Assembly (NCBI RefSeq): GCF_014637345.1
Contig: NZ_BMEX01000005.1
Location: 68,792 to 132,791, forward strand
Direction: 5' to 3'
Source: Kroppenstedtia guangzhouensis
GTDB lineage: Bacteria > Bacillota > Bacilli > Thermoactinomycetales > DSM-45169
Length of the DNA stretch: 64,000 bases
The notes under the pieces are model-generated. The model made no database searches, was not told the DNA's origin, and saw nothing but the letters and a program-made list of their open reading frames with translations. Positions 37,093 to 45,737 of this stretch are shown one piece after another; within the stretch, counting starts at the first letter, position 1, and every line of letters starts with the position of its first letter. The translations under genes were made by a program, and so were the position numbers.

Positions 37093-39022
37093 CTACAATA
37101 CTTTCAAATTCCGCAGGTAACTCCGTCGCGCGATGATGAAATAAACCAACTGCAGTACCAAGAAGGAACCGATGATCAACGCCGACGGGACCAGGATCGA
37201 TTTCATCATCATCATATTTTGCAAGGCACCCAAGGCCACCAAAGTGTGAATCACTGCCACCACAAAGGGGATGAAGAACAAGAGGGCGATCTGTACCGTG
37301 ACACTTCTGTTCATTTCCTTTTCGGTCAACCCGATCCTGGAAATGGCATGGTAGTGTTGCCGGTCCCGGTCCGTGTACAGGCGGAAATACAGGAAACTGC
37401 AGGCGCAGATCAGGAACACCACCGCGATAAACAGTCCGACAAAAAGTGTTGCTCCCATATACTGCTTCATTTCCGTAAAGGCGGCGTCCCGGGCGGTAAA
37501 ACCGGGCCAACTCACATCGGGCATCTTCAGTTTCTCTTTCAACGTTTCACCGACTTGATTTCCTTGGGGATGTGGCATGGAAGCATCCCATTTCGGGACG
37601 GAATAACCGGCAAAGGTTCTGGCCTCCACGCGGGGTTGATCGGGTCCGGTTTCTTTCGCCTCTTTTTTGAACTGTTCAAAGGCGGGATCCGAAACCACAA
37701 TTTCAACGGATCCACGGAACATGATCGGTTGATCGATGGAACCCGCAACCTTGTAAGGCTTCTCCATCAGCTGGAGCACCCGGCCGATCCTGTCATCGGC
37801 TTTGAATTGATCCGGTCTCGTATCGAAGGCAAACACCTCTCCCGGCTTTAAGGTCCGGGCAGGCCGCTTCACCATTTTGGCCCACCGATTATAGTCGGAC
37901 AGCTTGATGACAGTGACAAACTGTTTCATATTGTCAGGGCCAAGTTCCAAATACTCCGCTTTCCATTTCTGATACGAAACGTCCTCTCTTTTCAACTTCC
38001 CTTCAATAATATTTTGAGCGGACTCGGGAGAAATTCCCTCAAATCCTTCTTCCGTCATTTGGTAACTGATGCTGAAGGGAGTTGTCTGTTTCACCGTTTT
38101 CAAGATCTGATCGTAGAAATTGATCAGTGTACCTGTTGCAGTGAATGAGATGGTAAACACGATGGTGACCAGAAAAAACATCCTGGCGTTGTCTTTCATG
38201 CGATAGGTCAGGTCGGAGAGCCACATTAACCGGGTTCCCCGCCAGTAGAAACCGCGTTTCTTTTTCAAGCGTCGGATCAGAAAAACACTCAGTTGGGTGT
38301 ATTAAGAAGTAACTGCCCACGATCACCAGACCGATGACCGAAAACATGATGTTTCCACCCGTTAAAGCATCACTAGTTAAGGCCAATCCGTAGCCACTGA
38401 TCAAGAACACGGCGGCCAGCAGAGACAACAGAATGGAGGGCTTCGGTTCCTTTTTCGGCTTTTGGCTGCCCTGCAGCATCTCAATCACGCGACGGTTTCG
38501 CACCATAAACACCGTGAACACCGAAATGACGAGAAAGAGGATCAGAAAGGAAACCAAGGTCAATAAGAGTCCCTTCACCGGAAAATAAAAGGGCAACTCC
38601 TTGATCTCCAACACCCGGGCTCCAATCATCAGGAATCCTTTGGAAAATAGGAGACCTGCCAACATTCCCGTCCCGATGGAAGCCAAGCCGATGATCAGAT
38701 TTTCGAGAAAGACCATGCGGTTTAATTGACCGCGGGACATCCCGAGCAGGGTGAGTACGCCGAACTCTTTTTGTCGCACTTTGAGAAAGGCACTCACCGA
38801 ATACCAGACAAATAAGAAGGAGAAAATAAAAATGATATACTCAGCCGCGGTCATCCCTTTGACCACCGACGCTTTCAGCTCACCTTGATTCATCTCCGGA
38901 TGGTAGATAAACACCGCATAGATGAAGAAAATCATGACCGCAAAGGCACTGCTCAAAAAATAGGCCAGGTAGGAGCGGAAGTTATGCCTTACATTATTAA
39001 AGGCGAACTGACGAAAGGTCAT
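37093..39022 (-). pseudogene. bceB: BceB-type ABC permease, one-base frameshift
   Basis: FtsX-like permease of a peptide-antibiotic detoxification transporter. The N-terminal part (start MTFRQFAFNN, four helices) and C-terminal part (YWRGTRLMWLSDLTYRMKD, then a large extracellular domain of about 200 residues and the last helices) are in different frames. Removing one G from the GGG at 38295-38297 joins SYFLIHQLSVFLIRR to the second part and gives a normal 642-residue BceB. It overlaps bceA by 26 bases. No BceRS two-component genes are adjacent. It may be a true mutation or a sequence error. Confidence 0.8.
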
Positions 39023-39767
39023 GTGAGTTCCCCCCCAATAACGACAGCACATCGATGATCTGCTGGAAAAACGTCTGCCGGTGTTCCCCACGGTGAATTT
39101 CGTTGAACAACTCCCCGTCCTTGATGAAGATCACCCGATGACAATAGCTGGCGGCCACAGGGTCGTGGGTCACCATCATCATGGTGGCTCCATCCTGTTC
39201 ATTGATCGCTTCCATCGTTTCCATCACAATGTGGGAAGCTTTGGAGTCGAGATTCCCTGTCGGTTCATCCGCCAACAGCAAAGAGGGTTCATGGATGATT
39301 GCCCGGGCGATCGCCGCCCGCTGTTTCTGACCCCCGGAGATTTCATAAGTCCGTTTGTCGAGGATTTCGGCAATATCCAGCCGCTCGGCAACATCCTTCA
39401 ACTTCTGCTCTATCTCCTTCACATCTTTGCGGTCCAGGGTCAGGGGAAGGACAATATTTTCCCCGACGGTCAAGGTGTCCAACAAGTTGAAATCCTGAAA
39501 GACAAATCCCAACTTCCTGCGCCGAAAGCGGGCTAAATTGGGTCCTTTCAGTTGATGAGGTCTTTTTCCGTGCAACTGTACTTCCCCCGATGTGGGAGTA
39601 TCAATGGTGGCGATCAGGTTAAGAAGGGTGGTCTTCCCACTGCCGGAAGGGCCCATGATACCGACAAACTCCCCTTGCTGAATACTGAAACTGATATCGG
39701 ACAACGCCTGGTGAGGGACTTTACCGCCGTATACTTTACTCAAGTGATTAACTTTCAACACGTCCAT
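38997..39767 (-). CDS. bceA: BceA-type ABC transporter ATPase
   Basis: 256 residues. Walker A GPSGSGKTT, Q-loop FVFQDFNLLD, signature ISGGQKQRAAIARA (the Ile-Ser form typical of Bce/MacB proteins), Walker [13 protein letters not shown], and a C-terminal tail ending LGGNSHDLSSVR that is characteristic of BceA. Partner of the adjacent permease; usually protects against bacitracin-like or lantibiotic peptides. Because the permease is frameshifted, the system may be inactive. ATG after AAGGTGAATCAACAAG. Confidence 0.92.
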   Translation of the reverse strand: MDVLKVNHLSKVYGGKVPHQALSDISFSIQQGEFVGIMGPSGSGKTTLLNLIATIDTPTSGEVQLHGKRPHQLKGPNLARFRRRKLGFVFQDFNLLDTLTVGENIVLPLTLDRKDVKEIEQKLKDVAERLDIAEILDKRTYEISGGQKQRAAIARAIIHEPSLLLADEPTGNLDSKASHIVMETMEAINEQDGATMMMVTHDPVAASYCHRVIFIKDGELFNEIHRGEHRQTFFQQIIDVLSLLGGNSHDLSSVRL

Positions 39768-39881
39768 CTTGTTGATTCACCTTCTTCACGTGATCAATTC
39801 ATGTTTCAAAGTTTAAGGGAAAGCCAAACACAGTTCTTTCGATTAACCTCTCATCTGTCTAACATTTTTGTCACATTCCAC

Positions 39882-39908
39882 AAAAAAACGACCCGCATTC
39901 GGGTCGCT
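39882..39908 (-). terminator. Intrinsic terminator after cccB
   Basis: On the minus strand GCGACCCG-aatg-CGGGTCGT then T7, directly at the cccB stop. Confidence 0.9.
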
Positions 39909-39910
39909 CC

Positions 39911-40234
39911 TCATTTTTTCTCCGCCAGCCATGATGCCAGTCTCGATCTTTGTTCATCTGAAAGTTGTCTTTGGGCCGGCATTTGTCCCTTACCGTTTTG
40001 GATGATTCGTTCGATATCTTCCTTGGCAGCACTCTGTCCGATCTTCTCGAGAGAAGGACCGGCGTTTCCCTCCAGGTTTTGCCCGTGGCAACTGGCACAG
40101 TTGTTTTTGTAGAGGGTTTCCGGTGAGGCGTTAGCTGTACTTTTTTCACCCTGTTCCCCCCCTTGGGGTCCGCAGGCCGACAGAAGAAGGAAAACAACCA
40201 TGGCCGCGATCCAGGCAATCCCTTGCTTCCGCAA
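39911..40234 (-). CDS. cccB: Lipoprotein cytochrome c-551
   Basis: 107 residues. Signal peptide with lipobox LLSAC (Cys21), haem-binding CASCH at about 46-50, and an axial Met in KGQMPAQ. A small membrane-attached c-type cytochrome passing electrons to the terminal oxidase on the outer face. B. subtilis cccB is found between ftsE and prfB, and here it marks the return to that gene order. Confidence 0.92.
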   Translation of the reverse strand: MRKQGIAWIAAMVVFLLLSACGPQGGEQGEKSTANASPETLYKNNCASCHGQNLEGNAGPSLEKIGQSAAKEDIERIIQNGKGQMPAQRQLSDEQRSRLASWLAEKK

Positions 40235-40267
40235 ACGGTGTCATCTCCTTTGATTCACTTCTTCCAC

Positions 40268-40399
40268 CTACAATTCCACCAATCGCTTCCGGATATACTC
40301 ATCCACAGGCAGTCGGTCACCCTTCGTCTCCACGATGTCGGGATTTGCTACCCCGCACAGTTGGGGGATCCTTTGGAGGTTCGTCATCAGTGGCTTCAT
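40268..40399 (-). CDS. Possible 43-codon ORF, or displaced C-terminus of the neighbouring membrane protein
   Basis: Reads MKPLMTNLQRIPQLCGVANP, then DIVETKGDRLPVDEYIRKRL and VEL. The composition is natural, unlike the end of the overlapping frame. GAGG lies nine bases before the ATG, a weak site. Alternatively, removing one C from the C5 tract at about 40371 would join the upstream membrane protein to this end (KDPQLCGVANPDIVETKG). Which is correct cannot be decided from sequence alone. Confidence 0.45.
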   Translation of the reverse strand: MKPLMTNLQRIPQLCGVANPDIVETKGDRLPVDEYIRKRLVEL

Positions 40400-40631
40400 C
40401 TGACTTGGCCTCTTCCTCTTCACTCCCTTGTTTTTCCGTTGCAATCTGCTCCTGGTCGTTCACTTCATTTTGGGGAGGATGGTAGGGTTCATTGAAAGCC
40501 TTCTCCAATTCATCCACTTCCCTGCTCCGCTTGCCGGCAACCATGAAAATCACTACAAAGCATACGATCAGAACCACTGCCAATGCCAGCCAGACGAAAA
40601 CAGGGATCCTCTGCAACCATTCTGCAATCAT
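40317..40631 (-). CDS. Single-helix membrane protein with acidic tail
   Basis: 104 residues: a short N-terminus (MIAEWLQRIP), one membrane helix (VFVWLALAVVLIVCFVVIFMV), a basic stop-transfer end, then a Glu/Asp/Pro-rich tail. Start chosen by AAGGAGG nine bases ahead. The last 15 residues (SKSRHRGDEG) look out of frame; see the overlapping ORF. No family recognised. It lies between the crotonase gene and cccB. Confidence 0.6.
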   Translation of the reverse strand: MIAEWLQRIPVFVWLALAVVLIVCFVVIFMVAGKRSREVDELEKAFNEPYHPPQNEVNDQEQIATEKQGSEEEEAKSDEATDDEPPKDPPTVRGSKSRHRGDEG

Positions 40632-40733
40632 GGGGTGACCCTCCTTCAATTCAATTCTTTTATGTCAGCACCGGAAGAGAACCCCGACGGACCACAGGGG
40701 TCCGTCGGTTCATCCGGGTCCCCGAAAGTGACG

Positions 40734-41519
40734 TCATTTTCCACGGAAAGAGGCTTCCCGTTTTTCAAGAAAGGCGTCCATCCCTTCCAAACGATCCTCT
40801 GTATTGAATACTACACCAAAATAGGACGCCTCCAACCGAAGAGCCGTCTTCAGATCCGCATCCGTTCCCTGATTGATGGCCTGCTTGATATAACGCATCG
40901 CCACCGGTGCCTTTTGGGCCAGCTTTTCAGCCAACCGGGATGCATCAGTCAAAAGTTGATCGGGAGTTGTCACCTTTTGAGCGATCCCCAAGCGCAACGC
41001 TTCTTCCGCCGAGATCATATCTCCAGTGAGAGCGTAATATTTGGCCGTGGGCTTTCCAACCAGACGGGCCAGACGCTGGGTTCCTCCATAGCCGGGAAGG
41101 ACACCCAGGTTGACTTCCGGCAGACCGAAACGTGCTTTCTCCGAAGCCAACAGAATATCCCCGCTGAGTGCCAATTCAAAACCACCACCCAGGGCAAAGC
41201 CGTTGACAGCCATGATGACCGGAATCGGAAATTCTTCGATCCGGGTGAAAAGGGCCTGTCCCCGGGCAGCCAGCCGCTCCGCTTCACCGGAAGAAGGAAT
41301 CTGGCGCAACTCCTTGATATCCGCACCAGCCACAAATGCCTTTTCCCCCGCTCCGGTGACTACCAGCACCCGGATGTCATCGGAGGATTCCACATGGTTC
41401 AAGGCCTGCTCCAATTCCTCCAGGGTCTCCCGGTTGAGAGCATTCAGGACTTTGGGGCGATGAATGGTTAACAAGGCCCAGCCCTTCTCTCGTTTAAGTT
41501 GAATATTCTCCCATTCCAT
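40734..41519 (-). CDS. Enoyl-CoA hydratase/isomerase (crotonase) family protein
   Basis: 261 residues. CoA-binding and oxyanion motifs AFVAGADIKEL and NGFALGGGFELAL (first catalytic Glu), then FGLPEVNLGVLPGYGGTQRL (second Glu). Both glutamates of true enoyl-CoA hydratases are present, so hydration of short-chain enoyl-CoA in fatty acid or amino acid breakdown is likely. Start by GAGGTGA eight bases before MEWENIQ. A nine-base-pair hairpin sits in the leader. Confidence 0.92.
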   Translation of the reverse strand: MEWENIQLKREKGWALLTIHRPKVLNALNRETLEELEQALNHVESSDDIRVLVVTGAGEKAFVAGADIKELRQIPSSGEAERLAARGQALFTRIEEFPIPVIMAVNGFALGGGFELALSGDILLASEKARFGLPEVNLGVLPGYGGTQRLARLVGKPTAKYYALTGDMISAEEALRLGIAQKVTTPDQLLTDASRLAEKLAQKAPVAMRYIKQAINQGTDADLKTALRLEASYFGVVFNTEDRLEGMDAFLEKREASFRGK

Positions 41520-41545
41520 GATTGATTCACCTCTGCACAGTTTTC

Positions 41546-41568
41546 TCCCCCGCTGAATAAGCGGGGGA
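41546..41568. other. Perfect nine-pair hairpin in the crotonase leader
   Basis: TCCCCCGCT-gaata-AGCGGGGGA, about 27 bases upstream of the start. There is no T tract on either side, so it is not an ordinary terminator; it may stabilise or regulate the mRNA. Confidence 0.5.
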
Positions 41569-41634
41569 TAGTCCGTCCCTTTAATTCGACAAAGAGGAGA
41601 AAACTCCTTTATTTTCATGCGACCTGTCGCGGGT

Positions 41635-42765
41635 TCAATTCGTTTCGTTCCGCCGCGTCATCTGTTGCCAGACGGAACCGCTTGCTTCCTCCCCCTGTTC
41701 GATCCGTTCGATCGCCATCTTTACCTGCATGTTGACCTCAAACTCTGGATCATTCCGAGCTTCCCGGAGGGCCGGAAGCGCCCTTTCATCACCGGTCTCA
41801 TATAAGAACATGGCGGCTCTCCACCGGACCAACCTGCTCTTGTCCTTCAACGCTTCCATCATGGGGCCGATCGCGTCAGGATCTCCCAGGTCAGAGAGGC
41901 AGTCACCGGCAGTGCGACGGACGGTGACCGAAGGGTCCTTCAAAGCCTGGAACAGAAGAGGAAGAACACGCCGATCCTCCAACGAACCCAGATAAGCGGT
42001 GGCCAAACGCCGGATGGAAGATTTCGAATCCTGAAGCGCCAGATCCAACACATCCAGATCTTCCAAGGTGGGAATCATCTGATCCAGGGCCGCATATCGC
42101 TTGCGCCAATCGGGATCCTTCATCATCTCCGGCGTGACCCGCTGTCCCCGCTTGGGATCTGCCGCGGGTTCCCCCGGATTTTGCTGAAGTGCAATCTTCA
42201 CCATGCGGTCCAACCGCTCCGGATCATAAGCGGCTGCCACTTCCTCCACCACTTCCGCCCCGATTTCATCCAGGTCACCATAGCGGATTCCCTTTTCTTC
42301 CCATCTGCGTTCCATCACCATATTTTCGGAGGCGACTTGCGCTTTCATGACCGCTTCCTCAAAGCGGGAAGGCAAGGGGAATCGTTTTTCTTCTTCTCCC
42401 CGTGTCAATTTAACCTGAATGGGGAGACCGCGAAAGGTTTGAAGATACACCTGTACTTCCCCATATCCTTGAGTCGGTTCATGTCCCTCTGTATTCTTGT
42501 GGACACCGGTGACCTCTTCACCAAACACTTCCCGGACCCGGGGGAGAATTTGCTTCCAGTCGGCTCTGGGGTCGCGCTCCACAGATATAAAATCGGCCAC
42601 CTGGAACAGACTTTTCACCCCGTCAATCGTCAGCAGCCGTCGGATGTAATCAGGTGCTTGATCCAAGGATTCCCGAGTGTAGGTCTTGCCATCGGAGACC
42701 CGTTCATCCATGTTCAGCTTCATCGCATTCGGACTGGGTGTCGGTTCAATCGATCGGATCTTCAT
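41635..42765 (-). CDS. CvfC-like protein: Nfu N-terminal domain plus HEAT repeats
   Basis: 376 residues. The N-terminus MKIRSIEPTPSPNAMKLNMD is the scaffold/Nfu N-terminal domain; the middle is family-specific, and the C-terminal 150 residues form HEAT-like repeats (DRRVLPLLFQALKDPSVTVR, then AIGPMMEALKDKSRLVRWRA). This is the layout of the conserved virulence factor C family of Firmicutes; the biochemical role is unknown. The Cys pair of iron-sulfur NfuA domains is absent. Start by AAGGGGG nine bases ahead of MKIRSI. Confidence 0.85.
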   Translation of the reverse strand: MKIRSIEPTPSPNAMKLNMDERVSDGKTYTRESLDQAPDYIRRLLTIDGVKSLFQVADFISVERDPRADWKQILPRVREVFGEEVTGVHKNTEGHEPTQGYGEVQVYLQTFRGLPIQVKLTRGEEEKRFPLPSRFEEAVMKAQVASENMVMERRWEEKGIRYGDLDEIGAEVVEEVAAAYDPERLDRMVKIALQQNPGEPAADPKRGQRVTPEMMKDPDWRKRYAALDQMIPTLEDLDVLDLALQDSKSSIRRLATAYLGSLEDRRVLPLLFQALKDPSVTVRRTAGDCLSDLGDPDAIGPMMEALKDKSRLVRWRAAMFLYETGDERALPALREARNDPEFEVNMQVKMAIERIEQGEEASGSVWQQMTRRNETN

Positions 42766-42984
42766 TGAGATTCCCCCTTCCAAGGCATTTCCCACATCTA
42801 TCTGTCCAGTCCTCTTTGACTCATTCGGATTCTACCACATCTCCCCCACTCTTTCATCCAGACCGCGTTTTCATTCGGACTTCGAAAAGGTTAAAATAAT
42901 AAGTACTCCGATCCTTGCCACCAAGGCCTCCCCTCTGATCCAACCGGTGGCCGGAGACGTTTCAACCGTTTGGAGGAGTATGCC

Positions 42985-43767
42985 GTGAGAGTAACAATGG
43001 AAGAGAAAATAAAGAAATGGTTGGCCGAACAAGGCCTCTCCGAAATGGAACAGGAAATTGTGAAGACATTGGTGCCCTGTATCATGATCGAGACCACTGG
43101 AGAGGGGGTTGCCACAGGTGCCTCCAAATTCGGTGGTCTTCCCGATCTTCCGCCGGATATGGGCTGGCCTTGTGCAGACGGAAAGCCGCTCATTTTTGCC
43201 GCCCAGTATAATCTGGCGGAAATCCACCGGGCAGACCGGATGAATCCTTTGCCTGACCGGGGGATGTTGTATTTCTTTTTGGCGGGGGATGATCTTCTCT
43301 GGGGGACACCCCGGGACTCTGTTCCCTTCGAAGTACTGTACCGGGATGTGGACCCTTCCAGTTTACAACCCGCCATCTATCCCGATGATCTTTCCAGGGA
43401 AGCCTGCCCTCCTGAACAAGGAATCCGGTTCCGTCTGGAGAAGGCACTGCCTGATGTGGAGGCTTCCGGAGAAATGGATGCTCTCTGGTATGATCTGATG
43501 GATCAACTGTATGAGCTGGAGGAGAGGTCCTCCACCCACCATCAAGCCTTCGGGCAACCATTGTCACTGGAAACAGACGTTTTTGAGGCCTGCCGGCGAC
43601 AGACGGGAAAAGAAACCCCGGACTGGGTGTTGCTATTGCAAATGGATTCCGATGAAGAGTTGGAGATGGCCTGGGGACGTTTTGGAATCCTTTCTTTCTG
43701 CATCTCCCAGGAGGATCTGTTGACCGGCCGCTTCGATGAAACCTGCCTGGTGATACAGAGGGACTAG
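42985..43767 (+). CDS. YwqG-like DUF1963 family protein
   Basis: 260 residues, plus strand. DUF1963 motifs: SKFGGLPDLPPDMGWPCADG, PLIFAAQYNLAEI, MLYFFLAGDD, and a C-terminal LLLQMDSDEELEMAWGRFG, matching the YwqG family. Members bind other proteins in some systems; no enzyme activity is established. The start is GTG eight bases after GGAGG; a TTG at 42970 lies inside the ribosome site. Its TAG stop (43765-43767) forms the left end of a dispersed repeat. Confidence 0.88.
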   Translation: MRVTMEEKIKKWLAEQGLSEMEQEIVKTLVPCIMIETTGEGVATGASKFGGLPDLPPDMGWPCADGKPLIFAAQYNLAEIHRADRMNPLPDRGMLYFFLAGDDLLWGTPRDSVPFEVLYRDVDPSSLQPAIYPDDLSREACPPEQGIRFRLEKALPDVEASGEMDALWYDLMDQLYELEERSSTHHQAFGQPLSLETDVFEACRRQTGKETPDWVLLLQMDSDEELEMAWGRFGILSFCISQEDLLTGRFDETCLVIQRD

Positions 43768-43853
43768 AAGCGGTGAGAATGAGTGCAGGCCGGATTGGGT
43801 TTCACATGATCTTTAACTGCCAAAATCACTCCATGCAAAAAGCCAACCCCCAT
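43764..43853. repeat. Palindromic intergenic repeat, family 1, copy E
   Basis: CTAGAAGCGGTGAGAATGAG, then GGGTTTCACATGATC and AACTGCCAAAATCACTCCAT; near-identical to copy A. The first TAG is the stop of the ywqG-like gene. Confidence 0.75.
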
Positions 43854-43885
43854 AAAAAAATCTGCGAAGGAAAATGAACCCCACC

Positions 43886-44326
43886 TTATCCATGGTACAG
43901 GCGTCCGCTCACCTGTGCATGGACTCCTCCCCGGCGGAAGTAGACAAACACATGATAGTGGCCCGTCTCCACCCCGGACCAATCGACGGTGCGACGGAGG
44001 GGAGTTCGGGAGCGGATCAGCAACCGATCCACCAACTGATAGTGAAGATCGAACAGCTCCACAACCAATTCCGCCGGCTCTCCGCCAGGGCGGAGAGTGA
44101 GTTCCAGGCGATGGGGCTCCCCTTTTGGAAAATGAAAAGCATGTCCCCGGTTTAACGCTTCGCTCTCCCCTTCCATATGCCAGACGTTGGCACGGAACTC
44201 CCAGCAATGTTGAACGGTTGGACAGGGTTGCTCCCATTCGATATAGGATAAAGGGAGACCGGCAACCTGGGCCGGGGGGCTTAACAGGATACCGATCAGG
44301 GCTGTAACAGAGATGAAGTTGCACAT
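43886..44326 (-). CDS. Small secreted hypothetical protein
   Basis: 146 residues. Signal peptide MCNFISVTALIGILLSPPAQVAG, then a beta-rich body with HRLELTLRPGGEPAELVVEL and HYHVFVYFRRGG. No lipobox or recognised family. The ATG follows AGAGGATGGACC. It is bracketed by two copies of the family-1 repeat (E on one side, F on the other). Confidence 0.6.
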   Translation of the reverse strand: MCNFISVTALIGILLSPPAQVAGLPLSYIEWEQPCPTVQHCWEFRANVWHMEGESEALNRGHAFHFPKGEPHRLELTLRPGGEPAELVVELFDLHYQLVDRLLIRSRTPLRRTVDWSGVETGHYHVFVYFRRGGVHAQVSGRLYHG

Positions 44327-44379
44327 GGTCCATCCTCTTTTCTCCCACCCGGGTGAACGCTCTCCATGAGGTCGTCCAC

Positions 44380-44430
44380 ATCATGGCGGAGTTTCACATG
44401 ACTGGCTATATGAAACCCAGCCCTTCCAGC
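44380..44430. repeat. Palindromic intergenic repeat, family 1, copy F (degenerate)
   Basis: GAGTTTCACATGACTGGCTA and TATGAAACCCAGCCCTTCC keep the central inverted arms only. Confidence 0.5.
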
Positions 44431-44486
44431 AGCGGATTTTTTCCTATCTTTCCTCCCCACGCCCGCTTTTACCAAATCTAATCCAT

Positions 44487-44515
44487 CAAAAAAGACCGCC
44501 GGTTCTCCGGCAGCC
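44487..44515 (-). terminator. Intrinsic terminator after prfB
   Basis: On the minus strand CTGCCGG-agaa-CCGGCGG then TCTTTTTT, directly after the stop. Confidence 0.85.
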
Positions 44516-44522
44516 CTGATGA

Positions 44523-45636
44523 TTATTGGTCACCCCGGCCGATCTGCTGACGCAGATACGCCTCGATGAAGATATCGATCTCCCCGTCGACCACAGACTG
44601 GACGTTCCCCACTTCCACTTGGGTCCGGTGGTCTTTCACCATACTGTAAGGGTGGAAAACATAGGATCGTATCTGGTTCCCCCATCCGATCTCTGTTTGC
44701 TCCCCTTTCAGCTCGGCAATCTCTTTCTGTTTCTCTTCCATCTGCCGCTCCACCAGACGAGCTTTCAGGATTTTCATGGCCCGGTCCCGGTTTTTGATCT
44801 GAGACCGCTCGGATTGACACGTCACCACAATGTTGGTCGGCAAGTGGGTGATCCGGACCGCTGAGTCCGTCGTGTTGACATGTTGCCCGCCGGCGCCGCT
44901 GGAACGGTAGGTATCGATTTTGATATCTTCCGACCGGATCTCAACCTCATCATCATCCTCAATCTCCGGCATCACATTGGCGGAGACAAAGGAAGTGTGA
45001 CGCCGTCCGGAGGAGTCGAAGGGGGAGATCCGCACCAAGCGGTGCACCCCTTTTTCCGCCCGCAAGTAACCGTATGCGTTATGGCCTTTGATCAACAGAG
45101 TGACGCTTTTCACCCCAGCTTCTTCTCCCGGAAGAAAGTCCAGGGTCTCCACCTTGTATCCCCGCTGTTCCGCCCAGCGGGTGTACATGCGGAGCAGGAT
45201 TTGGGCCCAATCCTGGGATTCCGTTCCCCCAGCCCCGGGATGGAGCTCCAAAATGGCATTGTTTTTGTCATAGGGGTCGCTGAGGAGAAGAGACAACTCA
45301 AATTCGTCCAGCTTCCGCTTCAGATCCTTCAGCCCGTCTTCCGCTTCGGGAAGCATGGACTCGTCATCCTCTTCGGCGATCAGTTCGGTGATCACTTGTA
45401 TCTCTTCCTGGGCTTCCTCCAGATCCTTCAATCTTTGGACGATCCCCTTCAGATGATTGTTCTCATCGATCACCTTTTGCGCCTTTCCCTGGTCATTCCA
45501 GAAATCGGGATCGGTCATCACTTGTTCCAGCTCTTGAATGCGCTTCTCCTTTTGAGGAAGGTCAAAGAGACCCCCTGATGTCCGCCAATCGCTTGGCTGT
45601 ATTGTTCAATTCATGACGGATGTCACTCAATAGCAT
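44523..45636 (-). CDS. prfB: Peptide chain release factor 2, with programmed +1 frameshift
   Basis: Terminates translation at UGA and UAA. The first frame starts at ATG 45636 ([20 protein letters not shown]) and reaches CTT TGA C at 45561-45567, preceded by AGGGGG (45571-45576), the classic internal Shine-Dalgarno and slippery stop. A +1 shift continues [20 protein letters not shown] to the end at 44523, giving 370 residues. SPFDSSGRR and the peptidyl-hydrolysis GGQ ([14 protein letters not shown]) are present. Low RF2 favours the shift, so the gene regulates itself. Confidence 0.97.
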
Positions 45637-45737
45637 CGTTCATTTCCCCTTTTTGAAAATGTACTCACAAGAAAGGATATCACAGACCAACCGATCCTTG
45701 CATCACTGTCGCAAGGACCTGGGTCCAAATCGGTCCG

